DNA of 64,000 nt from Chlorogloeopsis fritschii PCC 6912 (GCF_000317285.1 NZ_AJLN01000098.1:58370-122369), one strand, 5' to 3'; positions 27,026 through 36,112 are shown, numbered from the stretch's first letter. Numbers and translations are program-made. Notes: generated by a model from the letters alone, not told the origin.

Positions 27026-27691
27026 ATGACAGAAGCTACTGCCAAAACAGCTTTAGTGATTCCTCAGCTGATTGTCGGTTTGGGGAATCCAGAGCCTAAG
27101 TACCACCATACACGTCACAATATCGGTTTCGCTGCTATAGATGCTCTATCACTTGCTTGGAAAATTTCACTAGCAGAAAATCGTAAGTTTCAGGGTGAAT
27201 ATGGAGAAGGTATCGCACCAAATGGAGAAAAAATCCGCTTGCTGAAACCATTGACTTATATGAATCGCTCCGGGCAGGCAATACAAGCTGTCACAAATTG
27301 GTATAAATTGCCGCCTGAATCGGTATTAGTAATTTATGACGATATGGATTTGCCGCTAGGAAAAACTAGACTGCGCTTGTCTGGTTCTGCTGGTGGGCAC
27401 AACGGTATGAAAAGCGCGATCGCGCACCTGAGTACGCAAAATTTTCCCCGTTTGCGGATTGGGATTGGTAAACCAAAAGGTGTTGCTGCTGACGTAGAAA
27501 ATGGTGCCGTATCCCATGTTTTGGGAAAATTTTCTGCCTCTGAAACTCAGTTTGTATCTGAGGTATTGCAGTTTGTCGTAGAGTGCGTAGAATTATGCCT
27601 GAAACAAGGTGTAGAAAAAGCAATGAACCGTTGTAACAGTCGCACTCTCACTCGTTCGGAAACCGAAAGTTCTGCAACTAAAGCTATGTAA
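27026..27691 (+). CDS. pth: Peptidyl-tRNA hydrolase
   Basis: Pth releases peptides from peptidyl-tRNA that drops off stalled ribosomes. Family signatures are clear: LIVGLGNPEPKYHHTRHNIGF with the catalytic His (residues ~14-34), LLKPLTYMNRSGQAI, VIYDDMDLPLGKTRLRLSGS with the catalytic Asp, and GGHNGMKSAIAHL. About 12 residues precede the conserved core and a Ser/Thr-rich tail of ~25 follows it. The upstream leader consists of short tandem repeats, and no Shine-Dalgarno sequence is seen directly before the ATG. Confidence 0.95.
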   Translation: MTEATAKTALVIPQLIVGLGNPEPKYHHTRHNIGFAAIDALSLAWKISLAENRKFQGEYGEGIAPNGEKIRLLKPLTYMNRSGQAIQAVTNWYKLPPESVLVIYDDMDLPLGKTRLRLSGSAGGHNGMKSAIAHLSTQNFPRLRIGIGKPKGVAADVENGAVSHVLGKFSASETQFVSEVLQFVVECVELCLKQGVEKAMNRCNSRTLTRSETESSATKAM

Positions 27692-28068
27692 TTTTATAAG
27701 TTTTCTTAGACTTGATGTTAACTTTCTAGCCCCAGCGAACCTTTGTTTAAGGTTACTAAGTAGGTGGACAGAATCAAATGTAAAATACTTATCGCCAGCA
27801 ACTATATAGAATAAACTTTTTCCTTTCGCCTTCTAGTTGCCACAAATGTAGCCGTATAAATCGCAGTAGCTTTTGTGATTTCCCTATTTTGAGGTTGATG
27901 GGCAGCTATTGAGCTTGTCCCATCCAACCAGAATTGAAATTTTCCAGCAAATTCTTCACACCCCATAAGGGGTGAGCATCCTCTTGCCAATTTTTTGTAA
28001 AAATGATAACAGAGGCGCTTTGGCTAGTTTAATTTGATGTTGTCAAACAACGTCATTACCAAATAGGT
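27692..28068. other. Intergenic spacer between pth and the second rpsU
   Basis: 377 bp without a recognised gene. A minus-strand frame at 27802-27990 (62 codons, Cys/Arg-containing) has no ribosome-binding site or family resemblance and may be a relic of a repeat. Confidence 0.35.
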
Positions 28069-28248
28069 TTATTTAAAACGCCGCTTGCGTCTGGCAGCCA
28101 CTGCTTTGCGCTTACGCTTTTCTAATGGTGTTTCAAAGTGCCGATGATACTTAACATCAGCTAATATCCCAGCTTTGGAAACCTGGCGCTTAAAGCGACG
28201 CAGTGCCGACTCTATTCCTTCATTTTCTCCTAATACCACCTGGGTCAT
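28069..28248 (-). CDS. rpsU: 30S ribosomal protein S21 (copy 2)
   Basis: The 59-residue product [19 protein letters not shown], then [20 protein letters not shown], ending [16 protein letters not shown], is a second S21 that differs from the copy at 9776 in its central HRHFE context and C-terminus. S21 helps mRNA start-site selection on the 30S subunit. It is not preceded by an RRM gene, so it may be controlled differently from copy 1. Confidence 0.94.
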   Translation of the reverse strand: MTQVVLGENEGIESALRRFKRQVSKAGILADVKYHRHFETPLEKRKRKAVAARRKRRFK

Positions 28249-28508
28249 TCTGGCTTCGTCCTCATTTCCTCATTATCAATATCTCTCATTGTAATGCCGC
28301 CTTCACCTTGATGAAACCCGTGTGAGATACTTATGACTTAAAGTCATGCGATCGCTAGATTAAAGGTTGAAGGGGTAAGGGTTTAACTCCTCTTTGCTCA
28401 AAACTTTTATCACTAAAGCTGCAAAATTAAATTTTATAAAAGAACTATTTTATACAGCATCCTCGTTGAGATAATTACTTTTTATCTATGCTGGCTTTCC
28501 TTCTATCT

Positions 28509-29372
28509 TCAGCTTGGTGGCTCCAATGTATTGATAGCAAGAGCAAGTTGGTAAAGTTGGCGGCGCGGAAGAGAAGTGAATTTTGCCAACTCTCGACTAG
28601 CTTGCGATCGCGACATTCCTTGAGTGATGAGTTTTGTTAGCTCAACTCTTAATTCTGCTTCTGAAAATTGCTGTTGAGTTGGTGGCTTTCCCGCTACTAC
28701 TAAAGTGTATTCACCTTGAGGCTCGCGATCGCGACAAAAAACAACTGCTTGCTCAAGCGTTCCCCGCCAAAATTCCTCATACAATTTAGTTAGTTCTCGT
28801 GCCAGTACAATTTGGCGATCGCCGCCGAAAATATCGGCTAAATCTTGTAATGTTTCTCGCAAGCGATGGGGAGACTCGTAAAAAATGAGAGTGCGAGATT
28901 CGGTGATCAACGATTCTAAGTGTTCTCGTCGTGCTTGGGCTTTCGCAGGCAGAAATCCTTCAAATACAAACCGATCGGTTGGTAGCCCAGCTGCACTGAG
29001 CGCTGTAATTGCTGCACTAGCACTAGGAATCGGTACTACTGTAATTCCTGCATCAATACAAGCTTTGACTAATTCGTAGCCAGGATCGGAAATTCCCGGC
29101 ATTCCCGCATCAGTCACAACAGCGATCGCCTTACCTTCATCCAACTGCTTCAATAATTCTGGGATGCGGCTGTTACGATTGTGCTCGTGATAACTTACCT
29201 GGGGAGTTTTAATTTGAAAATGCTGTAGTAATTTCCCTGTGTGGCGTGTGTCTTCCGCTGCAATTAGATCCACGGCTTGCAAAATTCGCACTCCCCGGAA
29301 AGTCATATCTTCCAGATTGCCAATTGGTGTGCCGACAACGTAAAGTGTTCTTGGTTTGGGATCAGTTTGCAT
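28509..29372 (-). CDS. rsmI: 16S rRNA 2'-O-methyltransferase (C1402)
   Basis: RsmI uses S-adenosylmethionine to methylate the ribose of C1402 in the 30S decoding centre. The protein (287 residues) has the tetrapyrrole-methylase-like fold signatures LYVVGTPIGNLEDMTFRGVR at the N-terminus, DLIAAEDTRHTGKLL, VVTDAGMPGISDPGYEL, VVPIPSASAAITALSAAGL and IFYESPHRLRETL. A C-terminal helical HTH-like segment (QGMSRSQASRELAKF) is typical. It stands alone, divergent from the downstream kinase gene. Confidence 0.95.
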   Translation of the reverse strand: MQTDPKPRTLYVVGTPIGNLEDMTFRGVRILQAVDLIAAEDTRHTGKLLQHFQIKTPQVSYHEHNRNSRIPELLKQLDEGKAIAVVTDAGMPGISDPGYELVKACIDAGITVVPIPSASAAITALSAAGLPTDRFVFEGFLPAKAQARREHLESLITESRTLIFYESPHRLRETLQDLADIFGGDRQIVLARELTKLYEEFWRGTLEQAVVFCRDREPQGEYTLVVAGKPPTQQQFSEAELRVELTKLITQGMSRSQASRELAKFTSLPRRQLYQLALAINTLEPPS

Positions 29373-29520
29373 GAAGGAAATTTTAATTTGTTAGTAGTTA
29401 GTTAGTAAAGGTAGGTTTAGAAGATAAATTATCAGTTTGAACGGTAAGATTATCAACAAAACCCGCCAGTACATAGTGGTTAATAGGTGCGTTTTACCAA
29501 TGACTAATGACTAATGACCA

Positions 29521-30426
29521 ATGACTAATCATGGCTTATTTGTTGGTTTAGTAACTTTGGATCTAATTTACCTTGCCCAATCTCCTCCCAAGAACAATCA
29601 GAAAATAGTTGCCACAGACTATATTGTCGCAGCAGGAGGCCCGGCTACAAATGCAGCGATCGCTTTTAGCCATTTAGGTAGCACAGACACAACTCACAAT
29701 GTCTCTGCCTTGTTAGGTATAGTTGGTTCTCATCCATTAACGCAATTAATTCGCGGCGACTTGCAAAAATATCAAGTAGCAATAAACGATCTCAATCCTA
29801 CAACGAACAACCCACCACCTGTTTCTTCTATCATTGTTACCCAAGCCAGCGGTGAACGAGCTGTGGTTTCCATCAACGCTGTCAAAACTCAAGCCGATCG
29901 CCAAGCTATTCCGCCAGAAATTTTACAAAATATGGATATCGTGCTGATCGATGGGCATCAAATGGCAGTTGGCATCGAAATTGCTCAAAGGGCAAAAGCT
30001 AAAAATATCCCAATAGTCATTGATGGTGGTAGCTGGAAACCTGGATTTGAAAAAGTCTTGCCCTTGGCAGATTACGCAATTTGTTCTGCTAATTTCTATC
30101 CTCCCCACTGCCATACACAGGAAGAGGTATTTGCCTATCTCAGTCAACTTGGCATTCCTCATATCGCCATTACCCACGGCGAAAAACCAATTCAGTATCT
30201 CACACATCTCTTCCCCTGCGAGCGGGAGTTGGAGGGGGGTACAAATGGCATTATAGATGTTCCAAAAACTCAGGCTGCTGATACACTGGGGGCTGGAGAT
30301 ATATTCCACGGTGCTTTTTGTCATTACATCTTACGGGAAAATTTTATCGATGCCTTAGCATCAGCAGCGAAAATAGCCACTTTCTCCTGTCAATTTTTTG
30401 GCACGCGCCGCTGGATGGAATCTTAA
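29521..30426 (+). CDS. PfkB/ribokinase-family sugar kinase
   Basis: This 301-residue protein has the ribokinase fold. An N-terminal FVGLVTLDLIYLA strand is followed by AAGGPATNAAIAFSHLG (substrate-binding glycines, residues ~37-53). The C-terminal anion-hole and catalytic motif is DTLGAGDIFHGAF, near residue 255, with aspartate as general base. The phosphorylated sugar or nucleoside is unknown. The ATG is itself part of a heptad tandem repeat (AATGACT units) that fills the leader, so initiation relies on repeat sequence. The next gene starts 16 bp downstream, suggesting an operon with the inositol-phosphatase-like enzyme. Confidence 0.87.
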   Translation: MTNHGLFVGLVTLDLIYLAQSPPKNNQKIVATDYIVAAGGPATNAAIAFSHLGSTDTTHNVSALLGIVGSHPLTQLIRGDLQKYQVAINDLNPTTNNPPPVSSIIVTQASGERAVVSINAVKTQADRQAIPPEILQNMDIVLIDGHQMAVGIEIAQRAKAKNIPIVIDGGSWKPGFEKVLPLADYAICSANFYPPHCHTQEEVFAYLSQLGIPHIAITHGEKPIQYLTHLFPCERELEGGTNGIIDVPKTQAADTLGAGDIFHGAFCHYILRENFIDALASAAKIATFSCQFFGTRRWMES

Positions 30427-30442
30427 ATACAGGGCAAAATAA

Positions 30443-31303
30443 ATGCAAGATTTACAAGAAATACTTTTATTAGCTCGTTCCATCAGTTGGGAAGCGGCAG
30501 GTATCCTGCGGTCTTATTATCACAAGAATTACAATTCTTTAGAAGTACAGTATAAAGATAGCGATCCTGTTACCGTTGCTGACTTAGCTGTCAACCATTA
30601 CATTTTAGAAAAGCTCCAAGCAGCTTTAGGTAATGAAAATTTCGTTTATATTAGCGAAGAAACTTACAAAGAAGCACAAAGCAAGCAACTGAATTCGGCA
30701 TGGACATGGATCATCGATCCATTAGATGGAACGCGAGATTTTATCGAAAAAACTGGGGAGTATGCCATTCATATTGCTTTGGTAAAAAATCATCGTCCAG
30801 TGTTAGCAACAGTAGCAGTTCCGGAAGCAGAAAAATTGTACTACGCAACAAAAGGTGGCGGTGCATTTGTAGAAACTTCTGATGGTAAAAGTACTGCTTT
30901 AAAAGTGTCGCCACGCGATCGCATCGAAGAATTAACTCTAGTCGTTAGTCGCAGCCATCGCAACGAAAGATTAAATTATTTACTGCAAAATTTACCCTGT
31001 CAAAATCAAAAATCTGTTGGCAGTGTTGGTTGTAAAATTGCCACAATTGTCGAACAACAAGCAGATATTTATATTTCCCTTTCTGGTAAATCTGCTCCTA
31101 AAGATTGGGATATGGCTGCACCTGAATTAATTTTGACAGAAGCTGGCGGTAAATTCACCCATTTTGACCTGACGCCATTGCATTACAACACAGGAGATAT
31201 CAGTCAATGGGGCGGTTTATTAGCTAGTAACGGGCAGTTTCATGAAATACTTTGTCAGGATGCACAGAGAATTTTAAAAGAGTGGGAAAAAAACAAATTC
31301 TAG
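30443..31303 (+). CDS. Inositol monophosphatase/CysQ-type phosphatase
   Basis: This 286-residue metal-dependent phosphatase belongs to the inositol-phosphatase superfamily. The metal motif IIDPLDGTRDFIEKTGEYA is near residues 90-108, DPVTVADLAVNHYI precedes it, SEETY provides another ligand, and the second motif DWDMAAPELILTEAGG is near 222-237. DGTRDF instead of DGTxNF and the overall layout favour CysQ (3'-phosphoadenosine 5'-phosphate phosphatase, sulfate assimilation) over inositol phosphatase. The choice cannot be proved from sequence alone. It lies 16 bp after the sugar kinase. Confidence 0.85.
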   Translation: MQDLQEILLLARSISWEAAGILRSYYHKNYNSLEVQYKDSDPVTVADLAVNHYILEKLQAALGNENFVYISEETYKEAQSKQLNSAWTWIIDPLDGTRDFIEKTGEYAIHIALVKNHRPVLATVAVPEAEKLYYATKGGGAFVETSDGKSTALKVSPRDRIEELTLVVSRSHRNERLNYLLQNLPCQNQKSVGSVGCKIATIVEQQADIYISLSGKSAPKDWDMAAPELILTEAGGKFTHFDLTPLHYNTGDISQWGGLLASNGQFHEILCQDAQRILKEWEKNKF

Positions 31304-31447
31304 AATATCTCATTTACCTAGTAATTATTAAAGTTTTGTAAAGAAAATCGGATCTTTACGGATTGTTCTAAGTAACTCGTGATTTCAACAGTGCGAATGC
31401 GTCAGCATAATTACTATTAACTGTTTGATAATCATTAAAGGTACAAA

Positions 31448-32090
31448 ATGGCTTCTAAATCTAACGTTAAATTGACAATTGCTCTTAAAGAACCCGATCT
31501 AACTTCAACTCGATCCCAACTTTACACTCGCCTACTACCAACGAGGGAATGCCCGTAATGAAATAGAAGATTACAAAAAAGCAATTGAGGATTTTAGCCA
31601 CTATATTCGCTTCAATCCAAATGATGTTGATGCTTTTGATAATCGATGCATTGCTTACAATAAATTGAATAACTACAACCTAGCAATTTCTGATTGCAAT
31701 CAAGCTATTAAAATTAATTCCAAATACTCAAGTGCGTATGTTAATAGAGGAAATGGCTATCATGGGCAAGGTAACTACGAGCGGGCAATTGCTGACTACA
31801 ACAAATCTATTGAAATTAACCCCAAGTCTGCCACAGCTTATTACAATCGGGGGAATACTCGCCGTCGACTTAGAAACTATGAAGAAGCAATTAAGGATTA
31901 TAACCAGGCTATCTATATAAATCCTAACTATGCCGATGCTTACTTCAACAGGGGGCTTACTCACTCTATTCTTAGAGGCAAGCAAAAAGCGATCACCGAT
32001 TATCAAAAAGCTGCTGAACTTTATCAGAAACAAAGAGACACAAAGAACTACCAAAAATCATTAGACAGAATTAAAAAGCTTCAGCAGTAG
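31448..32090 (+). pseudogene. TPR-repeat protein with frameshifted N-terminus
   Basis: Tetratricopeptide repeats run from about nt 31503 to the stop at 32090 (AYYQRGNARNEIEDYKKAIE, AYVNRGNGYHGQGNYERAIA, AYYNRGNTRRRLRNYEEAIK, AYFNRGLTH). The TPR frame has no start codon between the stop at 31500 and an internal ATG at 31665, although the sequence before 31665 is clearly TPR. An ATG at 31448 opens another frame (MASKSNVKLTIALKEPDL) that runs into the TPR region before stopping at 31558. One frameshift near 31500, with loss of the original middle, explains this. A short protein from ATG 31665 (141 residues) may still be made as a protein-binding scaffold. Confidence 0.6.
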
Positions 32091-32101
32091 TCATATTGAA
32101 A

Positions 32102-32362
32102 TTAGGCAACTGCCAAATCATAATGCAAAGCCAAAAGTTCATCTGCTTTTAAGGTAGCCATTGCATATTCGCATCCTTGAGTGTCAGCAAATTCAACTAA
32201 ATAATGACAATCTTCTCCTTCCTCGTACACTTCTACAATCGTTCCCACTTGTCCTCTTGGCAGACTTTCAATACCAGCTTTATCTGTTTCCAATAATGTT
32301 AATCGCTCAATGGGAACAGGGTTTAGGGTAGCGACAGTATCTAAAAGTTTAAGTTTTGTCAT
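32102..32362 (-). CDS. DUF4926 domain protein
   Basis: This 86-residue protein matches the DUF4926 pattern: LLDTVATL near the start, LPRGQVGTIVEVYE in the middle, YLVEFADTQGCEYAMATL and a C-terminal LKADELLAL. The fold resembles a small beta barrel. DUF4926 genes often sit beside DUF6883 genes in what look like two-gene mobile or toxin-antitoxin-like modules; no such partner is present here, so this copy may be an orphan. Function unknown. Confidence 0.72.
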   Translation of the reverse strand: MTKLKLLDTVATLNPVPIERLTLLETDKAGIESLPRGQVGTIVEVYEEGEDCHYLVEFADTQGCEYAMATLKADELLALHYDLAVA

Positions 32363-32400
32363 TTAATTTGATTCACACCTTGCACCAGTCCCGTCAGCCT

Positions 32401-32468
32401 AGAAGCGAAGCCTCGAAACCCTCGTTACCAGGTTCAACCTGGTAACGAGAACTAGAGCCTCTGGCTCT
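32401..32468. repeat. Dispersed 68-bp repeat with a 29-bp palindrome (copy 2)
   Basis: Core palindrome at 32421-32449, flanked as in copy 1 at 5235-5302, with only a few base differences over 68 bp. It lies in the leader of pdxJ. Confidence 0.75.
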
Positions 32469-32617
32469 TCTTGAGAATGGTGCAAGATATCATATCAGTT
32501 GAGAAATGCAGTAATCAAAGAGATTTTATCAAGCGATCGCTGCTATCTCACTCACCTTGCTACCTATATTTCCGTTACAATCAACTCCTGTGGACAGTGG
32601 ATAGGGAGAAACTAGGG

Positions 32618-33340
32618 TTGCCTACACTAGGTGTAAATATCGATCATATTGCCACCATCCGACAAGCACGACGGACAGTGGAACCAGATCCCGTAGCAGC
32701 AGCAGTACTGGCAGAATTAGGCGGTGCAGACGGGATCACCGCCCATCTACGCGAAGATAGACGACATATTCAAGAACGAGACGTGCGGCTATTACGACAA
32801 ACAGTCAGAACCCACCTGAATTTAGAAATGGCTGCCACAGATGAAATGGTAGCGATCGCCCTCGTTCTCAAACCCGATTATGTAACTTTAGTTCCTGAAC
32901 GGCGGGAAGAAGTAACCACAGAAGGCGGACTGGATATCGTCGGTCAAATTGCTAGAATCGGAGAGGTTGTTGATAAATTACAAGGCGCTGGCATTCCAGT
33001 GAGTTTATTTATCGATGCAGAACCAGCACAAATTGAAGCATCTCAAACGGTAAAAGCAAAATTTATTGAACTGCACACCGGACGATATGCTGAGGCTAAA
33101 GACGAAACAAGTCGTAAGCAGGAATTAGATGTGTTGGCAGCCGGGTGCGAGCAAGCAATTAAAGCCGGATTAAGAGTTAACGCCGGGCACGGATTAACCT
33201 ACTGGAACGTCTATCCTGTGGCTTGTCTTCCTGGTATGGAAGAACTTAATATTGGTCATACCATCGTTAGTCGGGCAGCATTAGTCGGGATGGAAAGGGC
33301 TGTTCGAGAAATGAAACTCGCCATGCGCGGGCATCAGTGA
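32618..33340 (+). CDS. pdxJ: Pyridoxine 5'-phosphate synthase
   Basis: PdxJ condenses 1-deoxyxylulose-5-phosphate with 3-amino-1-hydroxyacetone phosphate to make pyridoxine 5'-phosphate, the last step of de novo vitamin B6 synthesis. The TIM-barrel protein shows [17 protein letters not shown] at its N-terminus, [55 protein letters not shown] and [13 protein letters not shown]. The open frame reaches back to 32471, but the family starts just before TLGVNID. A TTG at 32618 with GGGAGAA eight bases upstream fits, giving 240 residues; GTG at 32597 is an alternative. Confidence 0.92.
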   Translation: MPTLGVNIDHIATIRQARRTVEPDPVAAAVLAELGGADGITAHLREDRRHIQERDVRLLRQTVRTHLNLEMAATDEMVAIALVLKPDYVTLVPERREEVTTEGGLDIVGQIARIGEVVDKLQGAGIPVSLFIDAEPAQIEASQTVKAKFIELHTGRYAEAKDETSRKQELDVLAAGCEQAIKAGLRVNAGHGLTYWNVYPVACLPGMEELNIGHTIVSRAALVGMERAVREMKLAMRGHQ

Positions 33341-33412
33341 ACAGTGAACAGTGAACAGTAATCAGTAATCAGTATATTTGTCTTTCTATTGATAACTGAT
33401 AACTGATAGCTG
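33340..33412. repeat. Heptad tandem repeat (GTGAACA / AGTAATC / TGATAAC)
   Basis: Repeated 7-bp units follow the pdxJ stop, with GTGAACA three times, AGTAATC and TAACTGA units. The composition is complementary to the array at 11023-11097. Confidence 0.7.
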
Positions 33413-33500
33413 ATAAGCCTAGAGGGGAAATTATCTGCGAAATCTAGAAAGATGTTGGTATTTGCTTATACAGCAAATTAAATTTCTTGCCAATAATTCT

Positions 33501-34220
33501 ATGAGCGCAACACCATCTAAAAACCTTCCACTTTGGGTACAGGATCGGGATACAGTTATTGCCCAAAGCACTGATGCTACTTGGCGTCACGGTACTCCCC
33601 CAGATTACACCGAATCAAAAGCGGGTTTGGCACAAGAAAGTAAATGCAAACACCTTGAAGGTTCTCTAGAAGCGATCGCGCAAAACTTAGTCAGAACTTT
33701 TGAGATGGAGGCTTCTTTTAAAACCAGCCCAGATCAATGGTTGTCGATTGTCAATGACAAGTTTCGCATGAGTAGTAATGGCGGACAAGCCTATACAGCG
33801 AAAGAAGTGTCCGCCTCTGGGACTTACAATTTATTTATCGGCGATACAGAAGATTATCAGGCTTCCCAAGAAACCTTTGAATCTTCGGGCAAACTCTTCC
33901 GCACAGCATTTCCCAAAGGATTCTTGTGGGAAGTGTTGGAAGTTTACTCTGCGCCACCAAAAGTTACCTTTAAGTGGCGACATTGGGGAACTTTTAGCGG
34001 ATACTACAAAGACTATGCACCTACAGGAGAAACAGTGGAAATAGTCGGCATGAGTGTTGCCCACCTTACCGAGGATTTGAAAATTCTTTCTGTCGAACAT
34101 TACTTCGACAACAGCTTGTTTTTAGCAAAGCTGACAAGTGGTGGGAAACAAACTACTAATGAACAGCAAGCAACTGGTTGTCCTTTTGGCTCGTGGTTCA
34201 AGGGATTGAAGCTGAGATAA
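33501..34220 (+). CDS. Plant pathogen-related-protein homologue (SnoaL-like fold)
   Basis: This 239-residue soluble protein resembles the plant 'pathogen-related protein' family described in barley: WRHGTPPDYT near residue 28, LEGSLEAIAQNLVRTFEME, MSSNGGQAYTAKEV, AFPKGFLWEVLEVYSAPPKV, FKWRHWGTFSGYYKD and a late VEHYFDNSLFLAKL. The C-terminal half looks like a SnoaL/NTF2-type cone fold. The biochemical role is unknown in both plants and bacteria. The open frame begins earlier, but ATG at 33501 fits the family start. It has no clear partner gene. Confidence 0.65.
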   Translation: MSATPSKNLPLWVQDRDTVIAQSTDATWRHGTPPDYTESKAGLAQESKCKHLEGSLEAIAQNLVRTFEMEASFKTSPDQWLSIVNDKFRMSSNGGQAYTAKEVSASGTYNLFIGDTEDYQASQETFESSGKLFRTAFPKGFLWEVLEVYSAPPKVTFKWRHWGTFSGYYKDYAPTGETVEIVGMSVAHLTEDLKILSVEHYFDNSLFLAKLTSGGKQTTNEQQATGCPFGSWFKGLKLR

Positions 34221-34282
34221 TTCAACAAGGACACCGTAAATTTTACTGTGTCCCAATGTTAATCATTTAGCAACGAACGAAA

Positions 34283-34612
34283 ATGCAAACATACTATTAC
34301 GTTTTGGCTTCTCAACGCTTTTTACTAGAAGAAGAACCGATGGAGGAAGTGCTGCGGGAACGTACCCGCCACTACCATGAACAAGAAAAAGAAATTGATT
34401 TTTGGGTAGTTAAGCAACCAGCATTCTTAGAAGCGCCTGAGATGGCAGCGTTAAAAGCAAAGTGCCCCCAACCAGCAGCAGCAATTATTTCTACCAATCC
34501 CCAATTTATTACTTGGTTAAAACTCCGCTTGGAGTACGTTCTGACAGGAGAATTTCAGGCTCCTTCTGAAACTATTCCCAATGCTTTGGCATCCTTAGCT
34601 ACTGTATCCTAA
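34283..34612 (+). CDS. ycf54: Ycf54, Mg-protoporphyrin monomethyl ester cyclase partner
   Basis: This 109-residue protein matches Ycf54 (DUF2488, MgPME-cyclase complex family): TYYYVLASQRFLLEEEPMEE, RTRHYHEQEKEIDFWVV, FLEAPEMAALKAKCPQPAAA and STNPQFITWLKLRLEYVLTG. Ycf54 binds and stabilises the AcsF cyclase that makes ring E of chlorophyll. It is monocistronic here, 62 bp after the pathogen-related homologue. Confidence 0.93.
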   Translation: MQTYYYVLASQRFLLEEEPMEEVLRERTRHYHEQEKEIDFWVVKQPAFLEAPEMAALKAKCPQPAAAIISTNPQFITWLKLRLEYVLTGEFQAPSETIPNALASLATVS

Positions 34613-34833
34613 TCAAGAGTAAGGAGAGTAGGGGAAGCTAGGAAAAAATTTTATACCATTTTCTACTACCCCGCCTCCCGCTCTCTAACATCCTTTCTCT
34701 TTAAAATGAGTACAAATGATGCAAGGATTTTGGAGAATTTTTATAACTGTGCAATATTCCTTCAGCCACCTAGAAATCTGAGAAATAAATTATATATATT
34801 TATAGTCAAATCCTGAAGATAATACGGTGGTAT

Positions 34834-35559
34834 ATGTATAAAACTGTGTTAGGGAAAGCTCAGAATTTACCAAAGGCGATTGGAAGTAGTTTAGGATTAG
34901 CGATCGCTTGGTTATTGACAGGCATAAATACTACCTTGGCCCAGCAACAAAATCTTCCCGTTTGCCAACCTCCAAATCCTGGCGAGTATCTATTGTTGGT
35001 TATCAGTCCAACAGCGGATAATCAAAATCAATTGCGCCGTGCCATACCAAATGAAATTAAAACTACAACCTGTAGATATCTTACCGATACAGTCACGCGC
35101 ATCGGCGGTTTTACTAAAATAGATGATGCTAATCGTTGGGCAAGATATATCAACAGTATTGTCGGATTATCTGCCATTATTACCACTCGACCGGGAGAGC
35201 GTTTAGCAACTCAACCAACAACTCAGACACCTCAAATCAATCAGCTTAATCAGCTTAATCAGCCTAATCAGACAGCAGCCTATCAACCCCAACGTCTAAA
35301 AAATGGTTTTGCAGTCTTAGTGGATTATTTCAATCGTCCAGAGGTAGCAAATCAAGTTAAGCAAATCGTAGGCGGTGATGTTGGTTTTGTTTCCTACGGA
35401 CAACGCCCCTACTTGTTAGCAACTTACACGACTAATCAAAAAGACGCATATAGTACATTACAAAAGCTATCGGAACGTGGTTTTTTTGCTGTCATTGTTG
35501 ACAGTAGCAAAGTCATGCTACTGCGACCGATAGTAAATTTACCTAATTCACAATTTTAA
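34834..35559 (+). CDS. Exported cyanobacterial hypothetical protein
   Basis: This 241-residue protein has an N-terminal signal peptide (residues ~18-36, SLGLAIAWLLTGINTTLAQ). Two similar alpha/beta regions (residues ~48-110 and ~150-235) are separated by a Gln/Asn/Pro-rich linker with a LNQLNQLNQPNQ repeat. The pattern VIDSSK and RIGGFTKIDDANRWARYI recalls SPOR-like peptidoglycan-binding folds, but the match is weak. The family is seen as a secreted hypothetical in cyanobacteria; no function is assigned. Confidence 0.7.
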   Translation: MYKTVLGKAQNLPKAIGSSLGLAIAWLLTGINTTLAQQQNLPVCQPPNPGEYLLLVISPTADNQNQLRRAIPNEIKTTTCRYLTDTVTRIGGFTKIDDANRWARYINSIVGLSAIITTRPGERLATQPTTQTPQINQLNQLNQPNQTAAYQPQRLKNGFAVLVDYFNRPEVANQVKQIVGGDVGFVSYGQRPYLLATYTTNQKDAYSTLQKLSERGFFAVIVDSSKVMLLRPIVNLPNSQF

Positions 35560-35591
35560 AGTTATAGCGGATTTCAAGTTGGTATTGAAAT

Positions 35592-36050
35592 TTAATTATA
35601 GGCATAGCGAGCTAGCCAAGAGATCGTAATACCCAATGCCGATCCAGCTATCACCTGAAAAGGAGTATGCCCCAGTAATTCCTTGAGGCGATCGCCTGTA
35701 AATTCTGGGTGTTCATCAAATAGTTCATCAATCATTTGATTGAGAATCCGGGCTTGTTTTCCAGCAGCTTGGCGAACTCCAGCGGCATCGTACATGACGA
35801 TAATGGCAAAAACCGTAGCAACTGCAAATTCTGCGGATGCCCAACCACGAGTTTGCCCTACGCCAGCTGCCAGAGATGTAACCAGAGCCGAGTGAGCACT
35901 AGGCATACCTCCGGTTGTCACCAAAGCACGCACGTTCAGTTTTCGATTCTTAATCAGCTCGATTACGAGCTTTAAAGTTTGAGCAATTAAACAAGCTACC
36001 AGAGCAACCACCAGCACCTGGTTCTCTAAAATGTCGCCGATGTCCTGCAT
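35592..36050 (-). CDS. Divergent PAP2 family protein (DUF212)
   Basis: This 152-residue membrane protein has several helices and the family motif GGMPSAHSALVTSLAAGVG, followed by VMYDAAGVRQAAGKQA and LKELLGHTPFQVIAGSALG. This is the DUF212 'acid phosphatase/vanadium haloperoxidase-related' family, a reduced PAP2 fold whose histidines suggest a lipid or phospho-substrate phosphatase. The substrate is unknown. It lies downstream of crtE on the same strand, with a hairpin terminator between them. Confidence 0.85.
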   Translation of the reverse strand: MQDIGDILENQVLVVALVACLIAQTLKLVIELIKNRKLNVRALVTTGGMPSAHSALVTSLAAGVGQTRGWASAEFAVATVFAIIVMYDAAGVRQAAGKQARILNQMIDELFDEHPEFTGDRLKELLGHTPFQVIAGSALGITISWLARYAYN

Positions 36051-36067
36051 GATATTTTAGTCAGCTT

Positions 36068-36112
36068 AAAAAAATTATGAGCCGCGGTTTTATGTGTGAG
36101 GAAAATCGCGCT
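36068..36112 (-). terminator. crtE terminator hairpin with CCTCACAC loop
   Basis: On the minus strand, AGCGCGATTTT pairs (one bulge, one mismatch) with AAAACCGCGGCT around a loop CCTCACACAT, followed by CATAA and a run of seven T. A second perfect hairpin (TGGGGA/TCCCCA) lies just upstream at 36121-36136. It probably ends the crtE transcript. The CCUCACAC core resembles, but does not fully match, the conserved core of the cyanobacterial small RNA Yfr1. Confidence 0.6.

Noticed and set aside
27802..27990. 62-codon minus-strand frame after pth
   Set aside because: No ribosome-binding site or family; likely non-coding or repeat relic.
32471..32617. N-terminal extension of PdxJ from the first ATG
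   Set aside because: The extension overlaps repeat-containing leader and has no homology; family proteins begin just before TLGVNID.
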